Source of the DNA: UBA4416 sp040387555
GTDB lineage: Bacteria > Bacteroidota > Bacteroidia > B-17B0 > Aurantibacillaceae
Direction: 5' to 3'
DNA: 64,000 bases
Assembly: GCA_040387555.1 (NCBI GenBank)
Contig: JAZKDO010000003.1
Location: 744,001 to 808,000 of the forward strand
The notes beneath the pieces were generated by a model that worked only from the letters and a program-made list of their open reading frames with translations, ran no database searches and was not told the DNA's origin. Positions 52,286 through 60,883 of this stretch are shown here, one piece after another. Positions within the stretch are counted from its first letter, which is position 1. Each line of letters starts with the position of its first letter. Both the position numbers and the translations under genes were made by a program.

Positions 52286-54121
52286 TTACTTTAACCTGTT
52301 TAAACTTCCTCCTTTTTCAAACAATTTATCTACCTTCTTTTCAATTTCCGGTATTTTCTCTAATACAGGCGCATGATGTGGTTTAATACGGGCATCAATG
52401 ATCATATTATCACAACCAAAATGTTTGAACTCTGTAAATGAATTAATTCCATACACATCATGACTAGGGTTTGATCGTGTGAAAGTAACCCAAAGCCAGT
52501 TCTTTAATGTAGCCGCTGTAAAGGACGAGTCATCTACTATAACGATCAAGGGAATGCCTTTCAGGTCAACGTTTTTTTGTTTTATTTCTTCATTGAAATT
52601 TATAAATTCCTGTTTCGACTTTTCATAGCTTTCAAATTTATTTCCTTGTAAGACAAGTACACCTGGCAAAGCTATTTTTGGATTCACAAAGCATGTGAAT
52701 CCGTTTATGTCTGAAGAAACTTTGGTTTCTAAGGTTCTGATTTTATCGCCATAAGCAGCAACCACTAATTTGCTTCCTGTATTCAAGCCTGTACCACTAT
52801 AATCAAGTGTATCAATACTGGTATTCGTATAGAAATGCAGGTCTCGTTTTAAATTAATGCGTTCCAGAAGATATTGATAGAATGCGGATTCATCATGCGT
52901 GGAAAGTTTGTTTGTATCGTCGGCAGTGATGAATAGATATTTGGCAAGGCTTAGTTGTCCTTTTCCTAAAATGTGATTAGCGATGGTTAATAATTCTGCT
53001 GGCTGTTTGGTTTGATTGAAAGGAGTATAACGTTCACTACCTATAGCAAGCAATAATGGATGAACTCCTGCTGCATCAACTGCATGAACCTCTTTAACGC
53101 CAGGTAATTCATGTTTAATAGCATCGCCGGTTAATTCATGTATGATTTGCCCAAAGCTGGTATCTTCTTGTGGAGGCCTTCCTACTACTGTAAAAGGCCA
53201 GATCGCATCTTCCCGGTGATACACTTTATGAACCCGCATTAACGGAAAATCATGTTTTAAACTATAATACCCTAAATGATCACCAAAAGGGCCTTCAGAC
53301 TTATTTTCGTTTGGATAAACTTCCCCGGTAATCACAAAATCAGCATCTGTGCTCACGCAAAACCCATCCTGATAAGTGTATCTGAATCTTCTGTTCCCTA
53401 AAGCTCCTGCAAAAGTCATTTCACTTAATTCTTCCGGCAATGGCATAACTGCTGCAACCGAATGACTGGGAGGTCCGCCGATGAATACAGAAACCTTTAA
53501 AGGCTTTCCGGCTTTGTTCGCTTTACTCTGATGAACACCAATGCCCCGATGCAATTGATAATGCAAACCTATTTCTTTATTTAAGATATAATTATTGCCA
53601 TTTAACTGAATGCGGTACATTCCTAAATTGGAATTCATAATTCCCGGCTTATCAATATCTTCGCTGTATACTTGCGGCAAGGTTACGAAAGCGCCGCCAT
53701 CCATGGGCCAGTGTTTAATTAATGGTAATTTATCAATCGTAGTTTCTTTAAACAGAACCGGTTTGGATAAAGGGTTTTTTAAAGGCAAAGCAGACAGCGC
53801 AGCCATAGAAACATTCGCATACTTAAAAGGATTTTTAAGGGCTTTGATTGGATTGTTTTTGATTTCAATCAGACTCTGAATCTTGGAAAGTGTATCCCGG
53901 AAAATAAATTTACTCCGGTCTAAGGTTCCAAAAATATTGGAGGCGCATTGAAATTCAGTTCCTTTTACATTTTCATATAATAAAGCGGGGCCCTGCATTT
54001 CATGAACGCGTAAGTGAATTGCGGCCATTTCCAGACTAGGATCAACTTCTTCTTTTATCCTGATGAGTTGGTTGTTTTTCTCCAGGTCATCCAAACAAGC
54101 CTTTAAACTATTGTACCCCAT
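52286..54121 (-). CDS. UbiD family decarboxylase
   Basis: A 611-residue prenylated-FMN-dependent decarboxylase. UbiD segments: MNSNLGMYRIQLNGNNYILN, GLHYQLHRGIGVHQSKANKA, FIGGPPSHSVAAVMPLPEEL (substrate/prFMN site), ITGEVYPNENKSEGPFGDHL and YYSLKHDFPLMRVHKVYHRE. The EGPFGDH motif contains the catalytic and metal-binding acidic residues. It is somewhat longer than E. coli UbiD (497 aa), like the Bacteroidota forms linked to menaquinone synthesis. No ubiX-type prenyltransferase is nearby. It is a single gene, convergent with gldN. Confidence 0.93.
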   Translation of the reverse strand: MGYNSLKACLDDLEKNNQLIRIKEEVDPSLEMAAIHLRVHEMQGPALLYENVKGTEFQCASNIFGTLDRSKFIFRDTLSKIQSLIEIKNNPIKALKNPFKYANVSMAALSALPLKNPLSKPVLFKETTIDKLPLIKHWPMDGGAFVTLPQVYSEDIDKPGIMNSNLGMYRIQLNGNNYILNKEIGLHYQLHRGIGVHQSKANKAGKPLKVSVFIGGPPSHSVAAVMPLPEELSEMTFAGALGNRRFRYTYQDGFCVSTDADFVITGEVYPNENKSEGPFGDHLGYYSLKHDFPLMRVHKVYHREDAIWPFTVVGRPPQEDTSFGQIIHELTGDAIKHELPGVKEVHAVDAAGVHPLLLAIGSERYTPFNQTKQPAELLTIANHILGKGQLSLAKYLFITADDTNKLSTHDESAFYQYLLERINLKRDLHFYTNTSIDTLDYSGTGLNTGSKLVVAAYGDKIRTLETKVSSDINGFTCFVNPKIALPGVLVLQGNKFESYEKSKQEFINFNEEIKQKNVDLKGIPLIVIVDDSSFTAATLKNWLWVTFTRSNPSHDVYGINSFTEFKHFGCDNMIIDARIKPHHAPVLEKIPEIEKKVDKLFEKGGSLNRLK

Positions 54122-54166
54122 ACTTCTAAAATACTTTTTTATTAAGACACTAAAGGTAAGAATAAA

Positions 54167-55588
54167 TTAAGCTTTACATATGGATGTTACGATCCAGTCA
54201 TGCTCTGCCGTATTAATTTTATTATGACAATAGTTGCAAGTTGTGCTTATTGAATCATCATAGGGCGCGCCACAATTGGAACATTCATAACTCCATAATT
54301 TACTTTTAGTGTTTGCTTTTTGAGCTTTTCGACTTAAAGTAATGTCACCAAATTGCATCTCCATATCATCGTCTAGTTTCTTTACTTTATTATTTACTAA
54401 TCTTACGCGCTGGGCTGTATACACAACGGTAAAATTCATGTGATATATTTGATCTGCCAGAGTACATTCAGAAAAAGTAACTCGGTTTATATAAATTCGA
54501 TTATATATGTAAGGCTCATCAATTTCTTTTTTTAGTTCCTTCATCACTTCATCCGTTCCAAAACGATTAAAACAATCTGCTTTATTCCAAGCAGAAGCAA
54601 ACAAATAATGTATGAATGCATTGGCAGCTTTATCTTCCATAGTTTGTATGCAAAAGTCTTCATCGTTCCTCAAAGGTGTAAGGCCTTTATCATTCGCATC
54701 ATAGTCCAGATCATCTTCATAATCTTCTTCTTGCGTGATCTCCGATAACACCCAGTCATAATCACCAAGATAAGTGATAGTGCTACAGGAAGGGCATTTA
54801 CTCACCTCACCACCATCTTTGTTAAGTTCATCGCCACAATTCGGACAGGAGTTAGTCGTGTAAAGATTTTTATCGATTGCACCTGATTTTTTAATGAAGG
54901 TCCAATACTCGATTGCGTCTTCTGCAATATATTCTTCATTTAAATCAGGTAATTTTTCTGAAATAAACCTGTCATTCATTCTGAAATCTATAGACACAGT
55001 AATAATGCTGTAAGAGCCTTCAATAGATGCTTTAATAAATTCGATCTTATTAATAGAGATTTTGGATAATAAATTTTTCTGCCCTAACTGGTTCATCATA
55101 TCAAACTGTAAGCAAAATCTTTGGTACACACCGTCACTGATCCAGTTTCGAACATTTGAAAGATCTTTTTCCTCCCAGGCTTTTTGAATTGCCATAAAAG
55201 CTGTTTTAGCTTTTAGTTTAAAATCTTCTTTACTGAAACCCGTGTTAGCCTTTGTGAATTCATTTGTAATAACAGGGCTTTGGTTCTTTTTAACGGAGGT
55301 GTGTTCAGAAATTCCAGGATGTTTTTTCGAAAAGATAACTGATTTTGCGATGCCAATAATAAGAAAGAGTACAAAGGAAATTATGATGCCAATTACAATT
55401 ACAACAACCCATTTTGGTGCCTGCTTAACACTTCCAGAAGAATGATGAGAAGACGAAGACGATGAATGAGAGGAAGAGGATGAGCTTGAACTTGAACTGC
55501 TTTTGCCTCCACCACCTCCAGCTCTTGAAAATGCTTGGCTAGACGAAATAAGAAAAATGAAGAGAAATAATTTTAAGATGAAATTCAT
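54167..55588 (-). CDS. Tim44-like membrane protein with poly-Ser/His segment and two zinc ribbons
   Basis: 473 residues. Signal peptide (MNFILKLFLFIFLISSSQAF), a Gly-rich then Ser/His-rich tract (about residues 24-52, with 11 Ser in a row), then one transmembrane helix (WVVVIVIGIIISFVLFLIIG, about 60-79). A Tim44-like domain follows (about 105-245: FKLKAKTAFMAIQKAWEEKD, WISDGVYQRFC). A zinc ribbon with Cys pairs (SCPNCGDEL ... KCPSC), a second Tim44-like part, and a final zinc ribbon (ECSNCGAPY ... CNYCHNK) complete it. Tim44-like domains bind membranes or partner proteins. The bacterial function is unknown; the layout suggests a sensor or scaffold at the inner membrane. Confidence 0.82.
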   Translation of the reverse strand: MNFILKLFLFIFLISSSQAFSRAGGGGGKSSSSSSSSSSSHSSSSSSHHSSGSVKQAPKWVVVIVIGIIISFVLFLIIGIAKSVIFSKKHPGISEHTSVKKNQSPVITNEFTKANTGFSKEDFKLKAKTAFMAIQKAWEEKDLSNVRNWISDGVYQRFCLQFDMMNQLGQKNLLSKISINKIEFIKASIEGSYSIITVSIDFRMNDRFISEKLPDLNEEYIAEDAIEYWTFIKKSGAIDKNLYTTNSCPNCGDELNKDGGEVSKCPSCSTITYLGDYDWVLSEITQEEDYEDDLDYDANDKGLTPLRNDEDFCIQTMEDKAANAFIHYLFASAWNKADCFNRFGTDEVMKELKKEIDEPYIYNRIYINRVTFSECTLADQIYHMNFTVVYTAQRVRLVNNKVKKLDDDMEMQFGDITLSRKAQKANTKSKLWSYECSNCGAPYDDSISTTCNYCHNKINTAEHDWIVTSICKA

Positions 55589-55658
55589 GATTTAGAGTAT
55601 TGTTATATTAAAAATAATAAATATTTGGATTTATATAAGTATTTGCGGGCTTTATAAT

Positions 55659-55666
55659 TAAATTTG
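55659..55666 (+). promoter_or_regulatory. -7 element upstream of the NTF2-like gene
   Basis: TAAATTTG matches TAnnTTTG exactly, 8 bp before the ATG at 55675. That spacing would leave almost no 5' leader, and no well-spaced -33 element is seen, so it is only a candidate. Confidence 0.3.
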
Positions 55667-55674
55667 TTTTCACT

Positions 55675-56034
55675 ATGTCAGCACAAAATAAACAGATTGC
55701 CACCACATGGTTTGAAGCATTTAACGAACATAATTTGGAAAATTTATTGTCTTTATATGATGATCAAGCACAACATTTTAGTCCTAAATTAAAAATCAGA
55801 AAGCCTGAGACCAAAGGCCTTATCAAAGGGAAGGCTGAGCTTAGGTTATGGTGGCAGGATGCTTTTGAACGTTTGCCAAGTTTGAAATACGAAGTAATTA
55901 AATTAACTGCTGATGACGACCAAGTCTTCATGGAATATATTCGGCACGTTGATGGTGAAGAAGAGTTGAGAGTAGGCGAAGTGTTGCAAATTGAAAATGG
56001 CTTAATTGGGTTCTCAAGGGTGTACCATGGTTAG
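55675..56034 (+). CDS. NTF2-like / SnoaL-like protein
   Basis: A 119-residue small cone-fold protein of the nuclear transport factor 2 family. The opening helix TTWFEAFNEHNLENLLSLYD, then GKAELRLWWQDAFERLPSLK and a beta-sheet half ending VLQIENGLIGFSRVYHG, follow the standard NTF2/SnoaL pattern. These proteins bind small hydrophobic ligands or act as isomerases, hydrolases or limonene-epoxide-type enzymes. Function is not predictable, and no partner gene is adjacent. No signal peptide. Confidence 0.85.
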   Translation: MSAQNKQIATTWFEAFNEHNLENLLSLYDDQAQHFSPKLKIRKPETKGLIKGKAELRLWWQDAFERLPSLKYEVIKLTADDDQVFMEYIRHVDGEEELRVGEVLQIENGLIGFSRVYHG

Positions 56035-56046
56035 TAATTTTAAAAA

Positions 56047-56162
56047 TTAACCACATAGAAACATAGGGAAATTGTTAAATAATAGCGAAAAGATAGAAAT
56101 CTTATTTTTACACATAGGTTTCTATGTCAAGCGTAGCTTAAAAAACTATGTAACTATGTGGT
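56047..56162. repeat. Palindromic intergenic repeat (ACCACATAG family)
   Basis: ACCACATAGAAACATAG (56050-56066) is the inverted complement of CTATGTAACTATGTGGT (56146-56162) with one mismatch. Between them lies a second small palindrome, ACATAGGTTTCTATGT (56112-56127). The whole 116-bp block has no coding frame. I recall similar 'ACCACATAGAAACATAG' blocks in other Bacteroidota intergenic regions. Confidence 0.65.
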
Positions 56163-56241
56163 GCAAAGAAACCCCTATTATTAATAAATTAACAGCTATT
56201 AACGACAACAAAATAAAGAATTCTATATCTTAGACTTTACA

Positions 56242-57507
56242 ATGACGAAACTAATTTTACTCCCTTTATTTTTTCTGCTTACTTTTAAATGTTTCAGCGC
56301 CTATATTCTGATCCCAATGGATGAGACACAAAAGAATCATTTAAAAGCTTATGGAATTGCCTATTGGGCGCTCAAAGGCGAGCTTGAAATTCAATGGCTC
56401 ACCAATTACCGGGGAGGAAGTTTTTTGATTCCTAATTCTAAACCTGTTACGTCAGAATGTACTATCAGAGGTATCAGTTATGAAATTATTTCTGATGCGC
56501 AATCAAACGGTATCCTCGCTGAGATTGCAAACCCAGAAGTGAACCAGGATGCCATCAAATTAGAAAAAGCTCCGCGAATTGCCGTGTATTCTCCGAAAAT
56601 TAAACAGCCTTGGGACGATGCCGTAACATTAGTATTGAAGTATGCGGAAATTCCTTATGATGTTGTTTATGATGAAGAAATTCTGACTAATAAATTGGCA
56701 GATTATGATTGGTTGCATTTGCACCACGAAGATTTCACTGGGCAGTATGGTCGTTTTTATGCAGGCTTTCATCAAACAGCTTGGTATCAAAACGAAGTAA
56801 AAGATAATGAAGAAACCGCAAAAAAATTGGGCTTCACAAAAGTTTCACAGTTGAAATTAGCAGTTGCAAAAAAAATAAATGATTATGTTTTTACCGGAGG
56901 TTTTTTATTTGCCATGTGCAGTGCAACTGATAGTTACGATATTGCATTGGCTTCGGAGGGAATTGATATATGTGAAACTATGTTTGATCATGACCCTTCA
57001 GATCCGGCTATGAACAAAAAAATTAATTATGAGAAAGGATATGCTTTTGAAAAGTATCAATTAAGCACAAATCCTTATGAGTATGAATTCTCTACAATTG
57101 ATGCCACTACACCACGTCGTCAATACGGAATGACAAAAGATAATGATGTCTTTACTTTGTTTGAATTTTCCGCGAAGTGGGATCCGGTTCCAACGATGTT
57201 ATGTCAAAATCATGAGCAAACCATCAAAGGTTTCTATGGGCAAACAACCGCTTTCACGAAAACATATATCAAGAAAAACATTTTAATCCTTGGAGAAGCT
57301 AAAGCATACAATGAAGCGCGTTACATTCACGGAGATCATGGAAAGGGAACCTGGACATTTTACGGTGGTCATGACCCAGAGGATTATGAGCATAGAGTAG
57401 AGGATCCTCCAACAGATTTGAGTTTACATCCTAACTCTCCGGGATATAGGCTGATCCTGAATAATATTTTATTTCCTGCAGCAAAGAAGAAAAAACAAAA
57501 AACTTAG
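56242..57507 (+). CDS. Conserved exported protein, often labelled 'asparagine synthetase B' in Bacteroidota
   Basis: A 421-residue protein with a signal peptide (MTKLILLPLFFLLTFKCFSA, then YILIP). Conserved-looking segments: ILIPMDETQKNHLKAYGIAY, WLTNYRGGSFLIPNS, RIAVYSPKIKQPWDDAVTLV, YDWLHLHHEDFTGQYGRFYA, FLFAMCSATDSYDIALAS. I recall close Bacteroidota relatives carrying the name asparagine synthetase B, yet neither the N-terminal glutaminase Cys nor an SGGLDS ATP-binding loop is present, so that name looks wrong. The WLHLHHEDF and FAMCSATDSYD segments suggest a ligand-binding or class-I amidotransferase-like fold outside the cytoplasm. Function is unknown. Confidence 0.72.
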   Translation: MTKLILLPLFFLLTFKCFSAYILIPMDETQKNHLKAYGIAYWALKGELEIQWLTNYRGGSFLIPNSKPVTSECTIRGISYEIISDAQSNGILAEIANPEVNQDAIKLEKAPRIAVYSPKIKQPWDDAVTLVLKYAEIPYDVVYDEEILTNKLADYDWLHLHHEDFTGQYGRFYAGFHQTAWYQNEVKDNEETAKKLGFTKVSQLKLAVAKKINDYVFTGGFLFAMCSATDSYDIALASEGIDICETMFDHDPSDPAMNKKINYEKGYAFEKYQLSTNPYEYEFSTIDATTPRRQYGMTKDNDVFTLFEFSAKWDPVPTMLCQNHEQTIKGFYGQTTAFTKTYIKKNILILGEAKAYNEARYIHGDHGKGTWTFYGGHDPEDYEHRVEDPPTDLSLHPNSPGYRLILNNILFPAAKKKKQKT

Positions 57508-57521
57508 TTTGGTTTTCTTTA

Positions 57522-57780
57522 TTTGGGCGTGTCCCGCAAAGAGATAGCGGGTCAGGCTTCGGCACTCGCTTTTTAATTTGTCCTGCGGAACAAATTAAAA
57601 GAGCTCAAACAAAGCCTCTATCCTTCACGCAGGGTTTACTTTAAAAATTAAATTAAACTTCGATGTTTTTGTAAACTGCGTGATGGATGAAGTGGAAAGC
57701 CCGCAGCTATGAGGCACGAGTAGCGGGGACTTGCAACGAAAAGCCAGACGGCGCCTGTACTTTGCGCCGGCACGCCCAAA
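57522..57780. repeat. Long imperfect palindromic element with 10-bp terminal inverted repeats
   Basis: TTTGGGCGTG (57522-57531) and CACGCCCAAA (57771-57780) are perfect inverted ends. Inside are a perfect 11-bp stem TTTTAATTTGT/ACAAATTAAAA (57571-57581 with 57590-57600, 8-nt loop) and a central inverted pair CACGCAGGGTTTAC/GTAAACTGCGTG (57626-57639 with 57671-57682). The element is much richer in G+C than its surroundings and has no coding frame. It fills the gap between the exported protein and lysA. It resembles dispersed GGGCGTG-ended repeats I recall from Bacteroidota, and could be MITE-like or structural RNA/DNA. Confidence 0.7.
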
Positions 57781-57793
57781 AATCAAACGCTAA

Positions 57794-58954
57794 CTACTCA
57801 CTAAAATAACTTCGCACCTCATCACGTAAATTATAACGGCTGCTCATAACCTCACCATAAGCGCCTGCACTGCGAATAGCAATCATATCACCCCGCAGAG
57901 TTTCAGGCAATTCTACGGCTTTTCCAAAGCAATCACTGCTTTCACAAATTGGACCTACCACATCATACTTAACAATCGATTTAGACGAAGAAGTAATATT
58001 CTCAATTTTATGATACGCCTGATATAAAGCCGGACGAATCAATTCCGTCATACCGGCATCAAGAATCGCAAAATTAGTATTGATTCCGTTTTTAATATAC
58101 AACACTTGACTGATCAGGTTCCCGCATTGGCCAACAATAGCTCTCCCTAATTCAAAGTGTAATTCCTGATTTTTCCTTAATTCAATAAAATCATGAAACA
58201 CTTTAAAGTAAATAGCGAAATCTAAAATATTTTCTTTATCCGGCTCATGGTAATTAATACCAATGCCACCACCAACATTTATCACCGGTAAATCATAACC
58301 TTTATTCAAAAAGAAACGATTGATTTCATTGACGCGCAAGCATAATTTTTTATACGGGCTAAGATCTGTGATCTGAGAACCGATATGAAAATGTAAGCCA
58401 ATGAGTTTTAAGTTTACTAATCCTTTTAGTTTTTCAATTACAGTTTCAAATTCATAGGGGTTGATTCCGAATTTATTTTCTTCCAAACCCGTAGTAATGT
58501 ATTTGTGAGTATGTGCGTCAACATTAGGATTTATACGAAGTGCAATACTGGCAATCTTATTTTTTTTAACTGCCAGTTCATTCATCACATCGAGTTCCTG
58601 CAAACTTTCGCAGTTAAAACAAAAAATGTTTTTATCAAGAGCGTAATTAATTTCCTCATCACTTTTTCCAACTCCGGCAAATACAATTTTAGAAACATCA
58701 TATCCATTTTCAACAGCACATTTCACTTCATTACCACTTACGCAATCAGCACCTAAACCTGCCTTTTGAATGAGTTGAATGATTTTTGCGTTTGTATTTG
58801 CTTTAAAAGCATAATGCACATGGTAATTATATTTTTCGCTTTCGGTTTTGACAGTATCAATTGTTCGTTTCAGTAAAGCCAAATCGTAATAATAAAACGG
58901 TGTCTTGTATCCGGAAAGGTTTTTAATAATTTTTTCTGTAAACATATGATTCAT
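57794..58954 (-). CDS. lysA: Diaminopimelate decarboxylase
   Basis: A 386-residue PLP-dependent decarboxylase for the last step of lysine synthesis. The PLP lysine is in YHVHYAFKANTNAKIIQ. ALRINPNVDAHTHKYITTG, LHFHIGSQITDL (substrate and PLP-phosphate His), INVGGGIGINY (phosphate loop), ELGRAIVGQCGNL and GPICESSDCFGK (active-site Cys from the partner subunit) are all present. Shorter than E. coli LysA (420 aa), as in other Bacteroidota. The start is ATG 58954 (MNHMFTEK), or 58945 at the second Met. It follows aspartate kinase after 1 bp, so the two form a lysine/DAP operon. Confidence 0.95.
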   Translation of the reverse strand: MNHMFTEKIIKNLSGYKTPFYYYDLALLKRTIDTVKTESEKYNYHVHYAFKANTNAKIIQLIQKAGLGADCVSGNEVKCAVENGYDVSKIVFAGVGKSDEEINYALDKNIFCFNCESLQELDVMNELAVKKNKIASIALRINPNVDAHTHKYITTGLEENKFGINPYEFETVIEKLKGLVNLKLIGLHFHIGSQITDLSPYKKLCLRVNEINRFFLNKGYDLPVINVGGGIGINYHEPDKENILDFAIYFKVFHDFIELRKNQELHFELGRAIVGQCGNLISQVLYIKNGINTNFAILDAGMTELIRPALYQAYHKIENITSSSKSIVKYDVVGPICESSDCFGKAVELPETLRGDMIAIRSAGAYGEVMSSRYNLRDEVRSYFSE

Positions 58955-58955
58955 C

Positions 58956-60272
58956 TTAATATCCGAATATTCCTTTATTTAAAGCCACGAGGGCATCTTT
59001 TTTATGAACGGAGTTTACCAATACGCTAATGTTATTGGCGCTTCCGCCATAAGAAACCATCCTTAAAGGAATATCTTTTAAAGCTTCCATCACTTTAAAA
59101 CCATAGCCTGCTTTGTCTTTGGGTAAATTACCCACAATGCAAATAATAGTTTGTTCCTGTTCAACTGTTACATTCGCAAATTCTTCCAATTCTTTGGTAA
59201 TCTCTTTTAAACGTACTGTATTATCAATCGTTAATGATACAGCTATCTCCGACGTAGTGATCATATCAATAGAAGTTTTATAACGTTCAAAAATTTCAAA
59301 TACCGCGCGTAAAAAACCATGCGCTAATAACATACGGTCGCTACGTATATTGATAGCGCAAATGCCGTCTTTAGCTGCAACAGCTTTTAAGCCTTCTGTT
59401 GCATCAATATTGGAAATGCGCGTTCCAGTGGCTTCAGGCTGCATCGTATTTTTAAGTAGCACTGGTATGTTACGTTTTTGTGCCGGTAAAATGCAAGTCG
59501 GATGAAGAATTTTTGCCCCAAAATAGGCTAACTCCGCAGCTTCATCAAAACTCAATTCATGAATAGGATGTGTTTTTGAAACTACTCGAGGATCATTATT
59601 GTGCATGCCATCAATATCGGTCCAAATCTGGACTTCCTTTGCCCTGATTGCTGCGCCGATAATAGAGGCGGTATAATCGCTCCCACCTCTTTTTAAATTA
59701 TCGATTTCTCCAAAGGCATTTCTGCAAATGTAACCTTGCGTGATAAATAAATCGGTTGATGGATATTTACTTAATTCCGTCTGTAAATTTTTTTCAATAT
59801 ATTCCAATTGAGGTTCATCATTTTCGTCTATGCGCATGAAATTAAGTGCAGGTAGTAAAGCGGAATTAATTCCAATCTCCTGTAGATGAAAGTGGAACAT
59901 AGCAGTACTTAACAATTCCCCCTGAGCTAAAATGGCTTTTTCTTCGTTCAGGGTAAACATATCAAGAGTAAAAGACCGCAGATAAGTGAAATGATTTTTA
60001 ATCAGATCCTTTCCTTTTGTTTTCGTGCCCTGCGATGCATATAGTTTTTCTGCCTCGTCAAGATACTTTATTTCCAAATGATCTATAATTGCACTTGCTT
60101 TGGAACTTTGTTTATTATATAGTGCAGTACAAATTTCTACTAATGTATTAGTTGTGCCACTCATGGCAGATAATACTACTATCTTTCTGTCGTTGTCCCC
60201 CACCAGCTTTACTAATGCTTTCATTCGCTCAGCTGTTCCTACACTTGTGCCTCCAAATTTTAAAATATTCAT
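58956..60272 (-). CDS. Aspartate kinase
   Basis: A 438-residue monofunctional aspartokinase, the first step toward lysine, threonine, methionine and DAP. The N-terminal kinase domain contains MNILKFGGTSVGTAERMK, FITQGYICRNAFGEIDNLKR (substrate binding) and RGGSDYTASIIGAAIRAKEV (ATP/aspartate site). The C-terminal half has two ACT domains (about 300-438: ICAINIRSDRMLLAHGFLRA, TTSEIAVSLTIDN, CIVGNLPKDKAGYGFKVMEA), implying feedback control, most likely by lysine or threonine. No fused homoserine dehydrogenase. lysA follows directly, so it is probably the lysine-linked isoform. Confidence 0.95.
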   Translation of the reverse strand: MNILKFGGTSVGTAERMKALVKLVGDNDRKIVVLSAMSGTTNTLVEICTALYNKQSSKASAIIDHLEIKYLDEAEKLYASQGTKTKGKDLIKNHFTYLRSFTLDMFTLNEEKAILAQGELLSTAMFHFHLQEIGINSALLPALNFMRIDENDEPQLEYIEKNLQTELSKYPSTDLFITQGYICRNAFGEIDNLKRGGSDYTASIIGAAIRAKEVQIWTDIDGMHNNDPRVVSKTHPIHELSFDEAAELAYFGAKILHPTCILPAQKRNIPVLLKNTMQPEATGTRISNIDATEGLKAVAAKDGICAINIRSDRMLLAHGFLRAVFEIFERYKTSIDMITTSEIAVSLTIDNTVRLKEITKELEEFANVTVEQEQTIICIVGNLPKDKAGYGFKVMEALKDIPLRMVSYGGSANNISVLVNSVHKKDALVALNKGIFGY

Positions 60273-60610
60273 TCGTATTATAAATTTTAGTAATTAATTT
60301 TATGCTGCCGCAAAAAAAGGCAGATTTAAATGTAATAAGTTTTATTGATTTTTGATGCATAAGACTATTTCGATTCTGGGATAGGTAATTAAATTATTGC
60401 AGGAATTGCCATGTAAATTTTTGATTTGATCACCCTTCCTTTATTTTATTCAAAAAAAAGTAAAATCGAATTCCGAAAAACATTTAGATGATGTTGAAGT
60501 TTACAGTTACTTTTTTAATTTATTGAAAATAAATATTTCAGTTAACAAAAAATGGTGTTTTTGGCTCTAAAAATCGCATGTTCTTTCGTTCTTATTTGTA
60601 TTTTTGCTAC
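60273..60610. other. 338-bp intergenic region, no gene recognised
   Basis: This divergent gap between aspartate kinase and tatA is very AT-rich. It should contain promoters for both genes. I see TATTTTTG at 60599-60606, an exact -7 match but too close to the tatA start to be convincing. No RNA gene, riboswitch (no lysine-riboswitch pattern) or long palindrome was found. Confidence 0.5.
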
Positions 60611-60871
60611 ATGAATTCTCTTTTTGTTTTATTCCTAAATTTAGGCGGTGGTGAGGTGGTGATGATCCTTCTTGTTATATTATTAATGTTTGGAGGTAAA
60701 GGCATTCCAAATATTGCTAAAGCTCTTGGAAAGGGAATCAGAGAATTTAAAGACGCCGCTGACGGCATCCAAAAAGATGTTATGCACGGCACAGGAGGTA
60801 TCACAAATACAATCCAGGAACATATTCAGGAGGTGAAGAAAGAAGTTGATACCCTTTCCGATAATAAATAA
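60611..60871 (+). CDS. tatA: Twin-arginine translocase subunit TatA/TatE family
   Basis: An 86-residue TatA: a short N-terminal transmembrane helix (GGGEVVMILLVILLMFGG), the hinge FGGKGIPNIAKALGKGIREF, and an amphipathic helix with acidic C-terminal tail (EVKKEVDTLSDNK). It makes the size-variable pore for folded proteins with Tat signals. I start at MNSLFVLFLNLGGGEV (60611); the open frame continues to 60578, but those residues add nothing typical. tatC is not in this window. The first FKBP gene follows 12 bp downstream, so they are likely co-transcribed. Confidence 0.92.
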   Translation: MNSLFVLFLNLGGGEVVMILLVILLMFGGKGIPNIAKALGKGIREFKDAADGIQKDVMHGTGGITNTIQEHIQEVKKEVDTLSDNK

Positions 60872-60883
60872 TTTCAAAAGTTG

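Noticed and set aside
60599..60606. TATTTTTG as a tatA promoter -7 element
   Set aside because: An exact consensus match, but only 4 bp before the tatA start and without a correctly spaced -33 element; frequent by chance in AT-rich DNA.
60273..60610. Lysine riboswitch upstream of aspartate kinase
   Set aside because: The region is almost pure AT without the conserved purine-rich core or stems of the L-box.
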